A DNA stretch of 64,000 nt from NCBI RefSeq assembly GCF_000701465.1, contig NZ_JNIY01000009.1, positions 62,001-126,000 of the forward strand, written 5' to 3'. How positions within the stretch are numbered: position 1 is the first letter of the stretch; each line of letters starts with the position of its first letter. The stretch comes from Paraoerskovia marina DSM 21750. Its GTDB lineage: Bacteria; Actinomycetota; Actinomycetes; Actinomycetales; Cellulomonadaceae. A program made the translations under genes and the position numbers. Below, one piece after another: positions 55,601 through 63,619 of this stretch. Under the pieces are notes generated by a model that did not search any database, was not told the origin of the DNA, and saw only the letters and a program-made list of their open reading frames with translations.

Positions 55601-56133
55601 AAGGACTCGTACTGGCCGCGCTTGTCGAGGTCCTCCTCGAAGCGGGCGACCGCGCCGTCGTTGCCGAAGTAGCCACGGCTCTCATCGAACACCTTGACGA
55701 ACACCTTGAGCAGGGCGTCAGTCTGGTCCTTGGCAATCAGGGTCGCCTTCTGGTCGATGTTGAACAGCAGGCTCTTGGCCGGGATCGCGGCTGCTTTCTT
55801 CAGCGACGCGACCAGGAACGCGTCGCTGGTTTTGCCGAGGAAGCTCTCGCTCACCTTCTCGCGCGGGAACGCTTGGCCCTCGACGTCGCCGAGTAGGTGG
55901 GCGAGCATCTTAAGCAGGTGGGACTTGCCAGAGCCGAAGAATCCCGAGATCCACACGCCGTTGGCGTTGGTGTAATTCGTGTACTCCTCCAGCAGCGGCG
56001 CGACACCCTTCGCGGCGTCATTGGTAAAGACGTACTCCTCGACCTCGGTGCCCACGTGGTCGACGTCGTCGGCCTTGACGACGCCCTCGATCGAGCGGGC
56101 GACGTCTTTGAGGAAGATCTCGTTGAGTTTCAT
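52651..56133 (-). CDS. brxC: BREX system P-loop protein BrxC
   Basis: A 1160-residue ATPase. Walker A is GFFGSGKSH (residues 64-72) within VWISGFFGSGKSHLLKMLAH, and Walker B-like FFVDEVGQFIADD lies near residue 265. The remainder is largely helical with several possible coiled coils. BrxC/PglY is an essential BREX ATPase of unclear mechanism, probably assembling with BrxB, PglX and PglZ. It is 4 bp after brxB and overlaps pglX by one base. No frame damage is seen. Confidence 0.93.
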   Translation of the reverse strand: MKLNEIFLKDVARSIEGVVKADDVDHVGTEVEEYVFTNDAAKGVAPLLEEYTNYTNANGVWISGFFGSGKSHLLKMLAHLLGDVEGQAFPREKVSESFLGKTSDAFLVASLKKAAAIPAKSLLFNIDQKATLIAKDQTDALLKVFVKVFDESRGYFGNDGAVARFEEDLDKRGQYESFKEAFARHAGIDWSQGREQTALEGHNIDRAFAQVNGEANPGIIAQYQKSYAVSIEDFATSVKAWIDKQEPGFRLNFFVDEVGQFIADDVKLMLNLQTIAESLNTKSEGRSWVFVTSQEDMDKVIGDRTRQQGNDFSKIQARFSAKVKLTSQDVEEVISKRLLEKNDAGAGVLKTIHSTQAANFPTIFNFVDGAKTYRNYVDEGRFINTYPFVTYQIPMFQAAIEGLSDHNMFEGKNSSVGERSMLGVVQEVAKRIGGEQVGYLATFDQMFSGISAALKSAAQSAILQAEKHLPDNGSDITVLANRLLKALFLVKYVDTFKATPRNLTVLVYDRFGLDLTGLGKQVQEALNLLETQSYVQRNGNVYEYLTNEEQEIEKEIKAVDIDSSEVSNKLFRYLSSDILKTNKLKYVKNGQDFAFGYKLDDTVQGNQRDLTIHFITSETSYTDAEIKAQSMGRDELRVFLGRDKRLLADLRLLLKTEKYTKQRTNSGATASMQAILQSKQVLNADREKEMIERLRQAVGKAQLIINAAEVASGSQDAIGRVADGFQELVSRTYTNLGLLGGKVFSEQQVASVVRSEQGLVDTAILSTLNSPGTEMEARIITQTGLGEQVTIKKIVEHFETKPYGWDLGSIEVVLGWLVGQGKVALNVDSNAVTRTEAANLIRNTGKHQYVIVAPQKTYNQVKVAAFKKFCTDFFDEGAVPNDPAELAQFGKDKLRARREELAGLVSSSRYPFVVQLSDVVALLDEAVGKQPDWYLSEFDKADELLEAKEDLIDPVKSFVNGQQARIFDEAQTVLSKNAENIAYLPVGSADTVTSLLTDPNAFRGNKMNQLKAAADSLRGQIENIVANKRADVSAAIEGRKTEILGSAYYADATPDTRASVLEYVDRILERLEGEIQAPLILQVGASFEHDGYPSLLSQLVESQQRGANDSQPPKPVVSIKSINVPGASGVIESEADVDTYLATYRAALVETLNDGKRITL

Positions 56134-56137
56134 CGGG

Positions 56138-56749
56138 TCATGCTTCCTGGTCGAGGATGCGCTTCGCGCGGTAAAATGAGTCGTCTTTGAGTTGGCCGAA
56201 TAGCACGAGCGCCGAGCCCTGCGTGGCCGACACCTCGTACCGTCCCGGGAAGAACATCAGCATCGGCGTGTCCGATACGGCGGTCTGCAGGTTGTTCAGC
56301 ACCGTGTGTGAACGCACAAACGGGAACACCTCGCCGACACCGGTGAGGAAGAGGATCTGGAAGGATTTGCCTGCGGTGCGTTCCTTGATGGCCGGGGCCA
56401 GGTGCATCTGCGGGTCGAGCATGTTCTGGAGCATCTTGAGGAAGTCGGGCTTGTCCATCGTCGGCTCGGCGGCGAGAACCCGTTCCCAGACATTGCGTGC
56501 CTTGAGCAGTTCGATACACAGGTCGTAGAGGTTGATCTCGACGACCTTGATGCCCAGCTCGGTGTCGAGCTTGGTCTTGATGCGCTTCTTCGCCTGGGCG
56601 ACGTCGAGTGCCCATGCAGGATCGTAGTCGTAGATGAAGTGAGCGACCTCGTTGCCGAGGCCCTCCATCTTCAGGAAGCGCTCGCTGCTGAGCACGTTGA
56701 ACAGGTGCGCTTCTTGCTGAGCCAGCGTGGGCTTGGGGTGCAGGGGCAT
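56138..56749 (-). CDS. brxB: BREX-1 system protein BrxB (DUF1788)
   Basis: A 203-residue DUF1788 protein. Recognisable blocks are FIYDYDPAWALDVAQAKKRI, KVVEINLYDLCIELL and ILFLTGVGEVFPFVRSHTVL followed by PMLMFFPGRY. BrxB is a small conserved BREX subunit thought to bridge PglZ and BrxC. The ATG at 56749 overlaps the brxA stop (TGATG). A larger open frame upstream is brxA read out of frame and is not used. Confidence 0.9.
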   Translation of the reverse strand: MPLHPKPTLAQQEAHLFNVLSSERFLKMEGLGNEVAHFIYDYDPAWALDVAQAKKRIKTKLDTELGIKVVEINLYDLCIELLKARNVWERVLAAEPTMDKPDFLKMLQNMLDPQMHLAPAIKERTAGKSFQILFLTGVGEVFPFVRSHTVLNNLQTAVSDTPMLMFFPGRYEVSATQGSALVLFGQLKDDSFYRAKRILDQEA

Positions 56750-57348
56750 CAGACCCCCCTCGTCGGGAAAAAGCGGATGTCGCTCGGCGTGCGCTCCGTG
56801 AGGTACTCGGCGACGCGGGCGGAGATGAGGGCGGGCTCGATTGCGCCCTTGGCCGTCAGCAGACCTGCCTCGACCATCATCCTGAAGAGCACCTGCCTGA
56901 GCTTCTTGTAGGTGGCGGCCGACGTGGCGTCGAGTTCGTCGTGCCACATCGCCTTGGCGCGGTAGAACGAGTCGTAGTCCGCGTAGGAGACCGTGCCCGC
57001 CAGGGTGAGGAACCTCTCGCGGAGGACTTCCTCGGCGAACTCCCCGATGAAGTCGTATCGACGGCAGGCGGCAGCCCACATCAAGTGACCGCGTTCCGTA
57101 GTGGTGACATCGGTGAGGATCTCAACCTCGCGATCCGTGAGTGCCGACATCCGCTTGACCGTCTCGCGTACGCGGCGGACGCCCGTGCTGCGGGTTCGAC
57201 TCTGAAGGAGATTCTGGGCGACGGCGACGTCACGGACGTTCGCCCAGTCGCGATGCTCGATGTGCACAGGGGCCAAAACCGCGGCCTCCTGCTCGAGCAG
57301 GCCGCCGGTCGTGAACGACAGCGCGTAGCGCTCACAACGATCGTTCAT
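56749..57348 (-). CDS. brxA: BREX-1 system protein BrxA (DUF1819)
   Basis: A 199-residue DUF1819 protein from the ATG at 57348. It contains RYALSFTTGGLLEQEAAVLA, LLQSRTRSTGVRRVRET and the C-terminal DIRFFP typical of the family. BrxA is a small DNA-binding type BREX subunit. An in-frame GTG at 57420 overlaps the original stop of the HTH gene (GTGA), so a 24-codon longer start coupled to that gene is possible; family similarity favours 57348. First of the six core BREX genes. Confidence 0.88.
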   Translation of the reverse strand: MNDRCERYALSFTTGGLLEQEAAVLAPVHIEHRDWANVRDVAVAQNLLQSRTRSTGVRRVRETVKRMSALTDREVEILTDVTTTERGHLMWAAACRRYDFIGEFAEEVLRERFLTLAGTVSYADYDSFYRAKAMWHDELDATSAATYKKLRQVLFRMMVEAGLLTAKGAIEPALISARVAEYLTERTPSDIRFFPTRGV

Positions 57349-57467
57349 CAAGGCGGGCCTCCGTCCAGAGTCAGGCAGGTCGAGCAATGTACTGCGGAGC
57401 ACTGACAACGGTGGTCTCACCCCTCGCCGGAGGACTCATTCCATGCTGCAGCGCTGCCGCTGCGAAT

Positions 57468-57617
57468 CTAGCCATCGATCTCACTCGTATGGACCTTCCA
57501 AAGTAGGCCCACCTTCTGGACCGGCGTGCCCCTCCCAGCGATCCACGCGTAGACGATGTCCTTCGTGACACCGAGGTGGAGGGCGACGCCGTCAGCGGAC
57601 AGCCACGGGTCGACCAT
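57468..57617 (-). CDS. small HTH (excisionase/AlpA-like) protein at head of BREX operon, C-terminally truncated
   Basis: A 49-residue protein: WLSADGVALHLGVTKDIVYA is a MerR/AlpA-type helix-turn-helix and KVGLLWKVHTSEIDG is the usual wing. It is missed by length filters. An in-frame TGA upstream fixes the ATG. The TAG stop falls where relatives have Trp (EIDxW), and the frame continues 16 further codons (IRSGSAAAWNESSGEG) to TGA at 57417-57419, so the gene probably lost its tail by a TGG-to-TAG change. It likely regulates the BREX genes; regulators often lie at this position. Confidence 0.7.
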   Translation of the reverse strand: MVDPWLSADGVALHLGVTKDIVYAWIAGRGTPVQKVGLLWKVHTSEIDG

Positions 57618-57662
57618 GGTCGATCACCCACCTACTCGGTACTGGAAAACTAGGACGGCGCA

Positions 57663-57692
57663 ACTCTACCCGGGCTGGGGGATGCTGTGACC
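57663..57692 (-). promoter_or_regulatory. possible promoter of the BREX operon
   Basis: On the minus strand GGTCAC (57687-57692) and TAGAGT (57663-57668) are separated by 18 bases and lie about 45 bp before the HTH start, fitting an actinobacterial -35/-10 pair. The match is loose. The rest of 57618-57949 shows no gene. Confidence 0.3.
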
Positions 57693-57949
57693 TGGTTTGA
57701 CTGGGTCTGATCGGCGAGAGCCGGATGTATCACCTCCGACGCGGCGAGGTCCCGGCAGACAAGCATGTCAGGCGGTTAGGGCGCCGAGCTACACGGGCGG
57801 CAGAGGTGCATCACAGCCTTTGGTGACGGCGGTCTTGGCGTCGACCTTTGCAGAACATCGCCCCGGCGGCAGTGGCCCTTGGGCTTCGATTCCGGCCCGG
57901 CCGAGTTGGACAGTGAGCGGACTGGAGCTCGATATGGGCCCGCCGTTGA

Positions 57950-58278
57950 TGACATGGATCTTCGCACGGCTTTCACGCCTTGTCGTAGGGACGAGTAGTG
58001 CGTCGCGGACCTCGTCGAGGTTTACTCGGATGGCCTGGCCGCCGCCAACGCGGTACGCCCACAGCACGTTCGCGGTGATGCGGTGCCGGAGCGTCTTGAC
58101 CGACACCCCCGATGAGTTCGGCGGCAACGACAAGCTTGACGAGTGCCTATCCGGCGGCGACCTATTGATGGTGGGCCCGGACTGCCGCCGGCCGTTTTCG
58201 TAGCTCGACGGGCCTCGCGGACCGGGCGTCGACGTGCTCGTTGACCGGCGCGGCCACGAGTGCCAGCTGTGCGTCCAT
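57950..58278 (-). pseudogene. frameshifted excisionase-like HTH gene
   Basis: Reading the minus strand, MDAQLALVAAPVNEHVDARS opens a frame at 58278 that soon stops (58162-58164). Then LVVAAELIG is followed, after a one-base shift at a run of five G (about 58110), by VSVKTLRHRITANVLWAYRV and GGGQAIRVNLDEVRDALL. Together these form the helix-turn-helix and wing of an excisionase-type protein. The stop and frameshift make it non-functional. Its place between int and the cargo suits the original xis of the element. 58279-58385 holds nothing visible. Confidence 0.55.
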
Positions 58279-58385
58279 CGGAGTCTCCCTCGGTGACAGT
58301 GATGGCCAGCGGTGGTCGCTGGTCACCAAGCACATCGCCGTGGAGACGCGATTGCCCGCGCCGATACCGGCGTGGGCCGCTTCGC

Positions 58386-59327
58386 CTACTTTGTGCTTTC
58401 GATCTGGACGATCCACTCGTTGACCGTCGCGACCGCCTCGTCCAGCGACATCGACAGCCCGGCGTCGTGGGCCGCCGCCGCGTAGTCGCGCACCCAGTGG
58501 TCGTGAGGGCTCATCAGCGGCGGCCATGAGCGCTCAGGGCGGCCGAGTTCCCGGGCATCCTGAGCGCGCGCTTCGCAGACGGCGACTGCTGCCGTACGGA
58601 TGTCGTTCAGGGTCGGTTGTCCCTCCGCCTCGATCAGCGACCGCAGCAGCACGAGGTCGACGACGTCGCGAGGGCGGTCGTTGATACTCGTCGGGGGATC
58701 ATGGGGGTCCGAGGCCGCGTGGATCTTCTGTGCGACCTGGAACCGCATCGCGATCGTGACGAGGGTGTCCGGCGTAGGCAGGCCGAAGGGTTCGAGGCGA
58801 GGCGCAGGAATCGTCTCCGGCGTGGCACCCGCGCCACCCTCGTCCGGCGCGATCTCGACCTGGACCTTGCGCCAGATCTGACCCTTGAGGCTGACGAACA
58901 CCTGGAAGCGCCGGGGCTGGATGACTCGGGTCGGCGTCTGGATGACCTCGACCTCCGACCGAGTGAGGGTCAGCGGGCCTCATTGCTCGGCGAAAGCGTC
59001 GTCGAGCGCGATGATGAAGTCGTCGATGTCACCGCGCACGAGTCCGTCGAGGTCGCTGGTGGCGCGTGCTGTATTGCCGAGCCGATGCTGAAGGTACGTC
59101 CCACCCTTGAGCAGGAAGCGGGGCGTGCCGCCGTCGCTCGCGCGTTGGAGCGCGGCGATCACGACGGTAGAGGCTACGAGCCACCCCATGCGTCCACCGG
59201 CTGCAGGCACGTCGAGCGCCTTCTCCGCGTGGGTGACCCACTGCGCCAGGATCGACGCGCTGGCCGGCGGCTTCGCCTTGGGCTTGAGGTCGGCGAGCGT
59301 CTTCTCGGCCGGACGAGACTCGGCCAT
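58386..59327 (-). pseudogene. abiEii: AbiEii-type nucleotidyltransferase toxin, interrupted by TGA
   Basis: The frame from 59327 to 58386 (314 codons) encodes an AbiEii/AbiGii nucleotidyltransferase. The active-site part FLLKGGTYLQHRLGNTARAT then SDLDGLVRGDID is present. An in-frame TGA at 58980-58982 (codon 116) follows FAEQ, where relatives have Trp before GPLTL. After it the same frame resumes with GPLTLTRSEVEVIQTPTR, FVSLKGQIWRKVQVEI and an intact C-terminal half. A single TGG-to-TGA change would explain it. AbiEii toxins transfer nucleotides to targets such as tRNA. The start overlaps the antitoxin stop (TGATG). Confidence 0.85.
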
Positions 59328-59896
59328 CAGCGATCCTCCAGAAGTTGGGTCAGGCGGGCGACGTCGTCGCGACGGACCGCGCTGGTCCGCTCTCCGCGTT
59401 CGATGGCTTGGCGCAGCAGGTAGCTCGGCGTGCCGCCGGCGGTGCACTGTTCGATCGCTGTCGTCGCGGTGACGATACGCATGAGGTTCCACCAACCGAG
59501 CTGATCTGGCTTCAGCTCGTCGACGTGGACGACGAAAGCGTCGTTGTCGGACCGCCTGATGCGCCGCGCCGTGGGAACGGTGACGTGGTACCGCGCAGGG
59601 TTGATGTCGCTGATCTCGTGGAGCGCGAGGGCCGTCTCGTGGCTCAACGCAGCGTCCGGGTCGCCGGTGCGGAGCAGCGCGACCTGGAACTGTTCGTGCT
59701 CGATGCCCGGCAGGTACGGGACGCGGTAGATCCCACGAGCCACCGGGAGCAGCCCGCCGTGGGCAACGAGATTGTCGACCGCTCCCGCCGTGAGGTCCAG
59801 ATCATGAATGGCCTGCTGGCGGGTGACGAGGCCGTTCTGACCCTCCGCGAGGGCGCGCAAGGCATCTCTCGCGAGAGTTCCACCTGGACCCGGCAT
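59327..59896 (-). CDS. abiEi: AbiEi-type antitoxin
   Basis: A 189-residue AbiEi-family antitoxin. The N-terminal winged helix is DALRALAEGQNGLVTRQQAI followed by VARGIYRVPYLP. The C-terminal domain has ALSHETALALHEISDINPAR and TTAIEQCTAGGTPSYLLRQA. AbiEi represses its own operon and neutralises AbiEii. The gene is intact although its toxin partner is broken. It starts at ATG 59896 and overlaps abiEii by one base. Confidence 0.88.
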   Translation of the reverse strand: MPGPGGTLARDALRALAEGQNGLVTRQQAIHDLDLTAGAVDNLVAHGGLLPVARGIYRVPYLPGIEHEQFQVALLRTGDPDAALSHETALALHEISDINPARYHVTVPTARRIRRSDNDAFVVHVDELKPDQLGWWNLMRIVTATTAIEQCTAGGTPSYLLRQAIERGERTSAVRRDDVARLTQLLEDR

Positions 59897-59924
59897 GTCA
59901 AAAACCTATCACTAGTGATCCACT

Positions 59925-60489
59925 TTTGACTGCCATGTATTGCTCGCCGTGTCGCATCAGCTCGGCGAGCGTCGCGCCCTCGTGAGGAGATCGCGTGAGT
60001 CCCGTGTGCTGCAGGTCGTGAAACCGGTCGCCCTCTGTCAAGCCGTCGACTGCCTTGCGGCGATCGCCCCATACCGAGTTCCAGCGCGACGCTGACGTGT
60101 GTTCCTTGCCTTTCGCGCTTGTCAGGACAATGGCTGACTTCGCACGCGCGCAGACCCGCTCGCCGAGGTGCTCCCGCAGCCGATCGAACCTCAGCGGCGG
60201 CACCGCCATCGAGCGCAGGTCCGTCTCCGACTTCGGGGCGGTGGGCCCACCCGCGGACCCGTTCTTCTGGCGGCGCACGAAGATCGTCGCCGCGGTGGGG
60301 TCGGTGTTCCACGCAATGTCCCGGCGCTGGAGCCCGAGCACCTCGACCGGGGCCGGGGGAGTCGTCCTCGGTGCGCGCTGCGTAGAGATTGCCGTCCGGT
60401 GCGGGGTACCTCGCCTGCCACCGCGTTGATGGGAGCTTGCGCAGTCGGCCCCACGCCTCGCGGCGACTCTTCGCCGTCGTCGTCTCCGC
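59925..60489 (-). pseudogene. tyrosine-type integrase, internally deleted and frameshifted
   Basis: From about 60489, AETTTAKSRREAWGRLRKLP and STRWQARYPAPDGNLYAA form the N-terminal arm-binding part of a tyrosine recombinase. The core-binding domain is missing. In another frame, EVLGLQRRDIAWN and later RFHDLQHTG-like DRFHDLQHTGLTRSPHEGAT, then LAELMRHGEQ, give the catalytic box with HxLRH changed to HDLQH and the GHxS region lost. The catalytic Tyr is not found. It lies beside the right att repeat, the usual position of an integrase gene. Confidence 0.75.
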
Positions 60490-60615
60490 CAGAGCCGTCC
60501 CCTCCTCTGGACCCTTCCCAACGCGTTCCGGCGGTGGCGCACGAAGCTCACGACACTCGGGTTCGTGCCCCCTGCGCGCCCTCGGAATGAACCTTCTGGT
60601 CCCGCGCGGGCGAGC

Positions 60616-60719
60616 TCGTCGCACGGCCGACACCAAGAAGCCCGGCTCAGCAGCGATGCTGCTGAGCCGGGCTTCTTTCTGCGACGCGCGAGCGTCGCCA
60701 GTGATCAGAGGTTGATCAT
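60616..60719. repeat. right direct repeat: lpdA 3' end and terminator (att site)
   Basis: About 100 bp matching 42683-42787. It contains the lpdA stop codon (60705-60707), the block GACGCGCGAGCGTCGCCAG (60682-60700), and the terminator. This copy keeps lpdA intact, as when an element integrates at a gene's 3' end and restores it. Confidence 0.85.
60635..60677 (-). terminator. lpdA terminator
   Basis: A perfect 20-bp stem (AAGAAGCCCGGCTCAGCAGC and its complement) with loop GAT lies 28 bp beyond the lpdA stop. The left repeat carries a slightly degraded copy (42700-42744). Confidence 0.85.
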
Positions 60720-62108
60720 GTGCCCCTCGAGGCCGTGGAAGCCCTCCTGCAGCGCCTCCGACAGCGTCGGGTGGGTGTGCACGTTGCGGGCGAGCTCGGC
60801 CGAGGTGAGGTCCCACTTCTGCGCGAGTGTCAGCTCCGGGAGCAGCTCGGAGACGTCCGGGCCGATCATGTGCCCGCCGAGGAGCTCGCCGAACTCGGCG
60901 TCGGCGATCAGCTTGACGAACCCGGTCGGCTCGCCGAGGCCGTGCGCCTTGCCGTTCGCCATGAACGGGAAGTTCGAGACCTTGATCTCGTGGCCCTCGT
61001 CCTTGGCCTGCTGCTCGGTGAGGCCGAAGCTGGCGACCTGCGGCTGGCAGAACGTGGCCCGCGGCATCATCCGGTAGTCGCCGAGCTCCTGCGTCTCCGC
61101 GCCGGCGATGGTCTCGGCGGCGACGACGCCCTGTGCCTCCGCGACGTGAGCCAGCATGAGCTTGGCGGTCACGTCGCCGATCGCGTAGACGCCGTCGACG
61201 TTGGTGCGCATGCGCTCGTCGATCTCGATGGCGCCGCGCTCGGTGAGCTGGACTCCGGTCTTTTCCAGGCCGAAGTTCTCGACGTTCGGGGCGAACCCGA
61301 CGGACATGAGGACGCGGTCGACCTCGAGGGAGGACTTCGAACCGTCCTTGGCGGTGTACTCGACGGTGACGGACGAGCCGTTGTCGGTCACGGTCTCGAC
61401 CTTGGTCGAGGTGAGGATCGGGATACCGATCTTCTTGTACTGCTTGGCGATCTCCTTGGAGACGTCCGGGTCCTCGTTCGGCAGTGCGCGGTCGAGGAAC
61501 TCGATGATCGTCACCTCGACGCCGTAGTTGCGCATGACGTAGGCGAACTCCATGCCGATGGCACCGGCACCGACGATCGCCATCTTCTTGGGCAGCTCGC
61601 GCTCGAGGATCTGCTTCTCGTAGGTCACGACGTTCTCGGAGAGTTCCACGCCGGGCAGCAGGCGGACCTTCGAGCCGGTGGCGATGATGACGTTCTCACC
61701 CGTGACGGTCTGCGTGGAGCCGTCGGAGCCCTGGACCTCGATCGTCTTCGCGTCGACGAACGTCCCGCGGCCGTCGTACTCGGTGATCTTGTTCTTCTTC
61801 ATCAGGAAGTGCACGCCCTTGACGCGCCCGTCGGCGACCTGGCGGCTGCGGTCGAAGGCTGCGCCGAAGTCGAACGTCGCCTCCCCGCTGATACCGAAGG
61901 TCTTCGCCTGGTGCGTGAAGATGTGCGCGAGCTCTGCGTTGCGCAGCAGCGCCTTCGACGGGATGCAGCCCACGTTGAGGCAGACACCGCCCCAGTACTT
62001 CTCCTCGATCACGGCCACGGAGAGTCCGAGCTGTGCGGCGCGGATCGCAGCCACATACCCGCCGGGACCGGCACCGAGGAGGACGACGTCATAGTGGTTC
62101 TCAGCCAT
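60705..62108 (-). CDS. lpdA: dihydrolipoyl dehydrogenase
   Basis: This flavoprotein reoxidises dihydrolipoamide of the 2-oxoacid dehydrogenase complexes. The 467-residue product has FAD motif [20 protein letters not shown], redox pair [19 protein letters not shown] motif [37 protein letters not shown] and the dimer-interface HTHPTLSEA with catalytic His/Glu. All intact. The ATG at 62108 ([11 protein letters not shown]) is the family start. Its 3' end and terminator serve as the attachment site of the BREX island. It is divergent from pxpA with 85 bp between. Confidence 0.96.
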   Translation of the reverse strand: MAENHYDVVLLGAGPGGYVAAIRAAQLGLSVAVIEEKYWGGVCLNVGCIPSKALLRNAELAHIFTHQAKTFGISGEATFDFGAAFDRSRQVADGRVKGVHFLMKKNKITEYDGRGTFVDAKTIEVQGSDGSTQTVTGENVIIATGSKVRLLPGVELSENVVTYEKQILERELPKKMAIVGAGAIGMEFAYVMRNYGVEVTIIEFLDRALPNEDPDVSKEIAKQYKKIGIPILTSTKVETVTDNGSSVTVEYTAKDGSKSSLEVDRVLMSVGFAPNVENFGLEKTGVQLTERGAIEIDERMRTNVDGVYAIGDVTAKLMLAHVAEAQGVVAAETIAGAETQELGDYRMMPRATFCQPQVASFGLTEQQAKDEGHEIKVSNFPFMANGKAHGLGEPTGFVKLIADAEFGELLGGHMIGPDVSELLPELTLAQKWDLTSAELARNVHTHPTLSEALQEGFHGLEGHMINL

Positions 62109-62193
62109 GTCCACCACCTTAGTTGCCCCGAGGCGGTCGGCGCGCCCCCGGGCGCACGACGTGAGCAGACGAACACCCGGTACGTTGGGGTCG

Positions 62194-62967
62194 ATGGCTG
62201 TGACGACGACGATGGACCTCAACGCCGACCTCGCCGAGGGGTTCGGCCGGTGGACCCTGACCGACGACGCCGCGCTGCTGGACGTGGTGACGAGCGCGAA
62301 CGTCGCCTGCGGCTTCCACGCAGGTGACGCCCCGACGATGCGGCGGGTCTGCGACCTCGCCGTCGAGCGCGGGGTGAGCATCGGGGCGCACGTGGCGTAC
62401 CGGGACCTGGCGGGGTTCGGTCGCCGGGCGATGGATGTCCCGGCGGGCGACCTCGCGGCGGAGGTCGCCTACCAGATCGGGGCGCTCGACGTCTTCGCGC
62501 GCGCCGCCGGTGCGCGCGTCGCCTACGTCAAGCCGCACGGCGCGCTCTACAACCGGGCGGCGTGGGACGTCGAGCAGGCGGTGGCCGTCGTCGAGGGCGT
62601 GGGCCTGGCGGGCAGCGGAGGACCGCTCCCGGTTCTTGGCCAGCCCGGGTCGGCCCTGCTGGTGGCGGCCGAACGGGCCGGGCACGAGCCCGTGGCCGAG
62701 GGGTTCACCGACCGCGGCTACCGCGCCGACGGCACGCTGGTCCCGCGCTCGGAGCCGGGAGCTCTGCTCACCGACGAGAAGATGATCGTCGCCCGGACCG
62801 TCGCGTTGGCCACGGGGCAGCCCGTCCCCGCCGCGGACGGGACTCCCGTCCGCGTGGATGCCCGGTCGCTCTGCGTGCACGGGGACTCGCCGGGGGCCGT
62901 CGAGCGTGCCGTCCGGCTGCGCGAGGCACTCGAGGCGGACGGCGTCGCGCTGCGAGCCTTCGCGTGA
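62194..62967 (+). CDS. pxpA: 5-oxoprolinase subunit A (LamB/YcsF)
   Basis: PxpA works with PxpB and PxpC to open 5-oxoproline to glutamate with ATP. The 257-residue product begins with [19 protein letters not shown] and has [23 protein letters not shown]-like [18 protein letters not shown] and VKPHGALYN, then [11 protein letters not shown] near the end. ATG codons at 62194 and 62212 are both possible. pxpB follows after 37 bp. Confidence 0.92.
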   Translation: MAVTTTMDLNADLAEGFGRWTLTDDAALLDVVTSANVACGFHAGDAPTMRRVCDLAVERGVSIGAHVAYRDLAGFGRRAMDVPAGDLAAEVAYQIGALDVFARAAGARVAYVKPHGALYNRAAWDVEQAVAVVEGVGLAGSGGPLPVLGQPGSALLVAAERAGHEPVAEGFTDRGYRADGTLVPRSEPGALLTDEKMIVARTVALATGQPVPAADGTPVRVDARSLCVHGDSPGAVERAVRLREALEADGVALRAFA

Positions 62968-63004
62968 CCGGTCTTCGGTCCCTGCGCGAGCGGAAGGCCT
63001 GACC

Positions 63005-63619
63005 GTGCACGTGCACCGGGTCGGGACCGACGCGCTCCTCGTCGAGGTCGACACCGTCGCGCAGGCCGAGGCCCTGCACGCCGAGGTCCTGCGCCGGGTC
63101 GAGGCCGGCCGTCTGACGGCCGTGGACGTCGTCCCGGCTGCACGGACCGTGCTCCTCGACGAGCTCGCCGATCGAGAGCGGCACGCACGGGAGATTCCCA
63201 CGTGGTCGGTCCCGGAGGTCGGGGAGGCGTCCGGTCCCGTCGTCGAGATTCCGGTGCGCTACGACGGGCCGGACGTCGGCGACGTCGCGGCGGCCTGGGG
63301 CGTCGACGTCGCGGACGTCGCGCGGCTCCATCAGGAACCGACCTATCGCGTCGCCTTCGGGGGGTTCGCGCCGGGGTTCGGCTATCTGACCGGCCTTCCC
63401 CCGGACCGCTCGGTCCCGCGCCGGGCCTCGCCACGGACCGAGGTGCCGGCGGGGTCGGTGGCCCTGGCGGGCGAGTTCACGGGGGTCTACCCGCGGGCGT
63501 CGCCGGGCGGGTGGCAGATCGTCGGCACCGCGGTCGACGTCACGCTCTGGGACGTCGCCCGGACGCCCCCGGCGCTGCTGGTCCCCGGAGCACGGGTCAG
63601 GTTCCGGGAGGTCCGATGA
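63005..63619 (+). CDS. pxpB: 5-oxoprolinase subunit B
   Basis: A 204-residue allophanate-hydrolase subunit 1-like (KipI) protein. It has VVEIPVRYDGPDVGDVAAAW, AFGGFAPGFGYLTGLP and the C-terminal GWQIVGTAVDVTLWD. The start is a GTG at 63005. Its TGA overlaps the pxpC ATG (ATGA), so the two are translated together. Confidence 0.9.
   Translation: MHVHRVGTDALLVEVDTVAQAEALHAEVLRRVEAGRLTAVDVVPAARTVLLDELADRERHAREIPTWSVPEVGEASGPVVEIPVRYDGPDVGDVAAAWGVDVADVARLHQEPTYRVAFGGFAPGFGYLTGLPPDRSVPRRASPRTEVPAGSVALAGEFTGVYPRASPGGWQIVGTAVDVTLWDVARTPPALLVPGARVRFREVR

Noticed and set aside
42905-57617. Pgl (phage growth limitation) or DISARM system
   Set aside because: pglX and pglZ are present but with brxA, brxB, brxC and brxL in BREX-1 order; no pglW kinase, drmA or drmB is seen.
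58980-58982. TGA in abiEii as selenocysteine or a recoded Trp
   Set aside because: No SECIS-like structure was noticed, the aligned residue is Trp rather than Cys, and TGA is used as a normal stop throughout the window.
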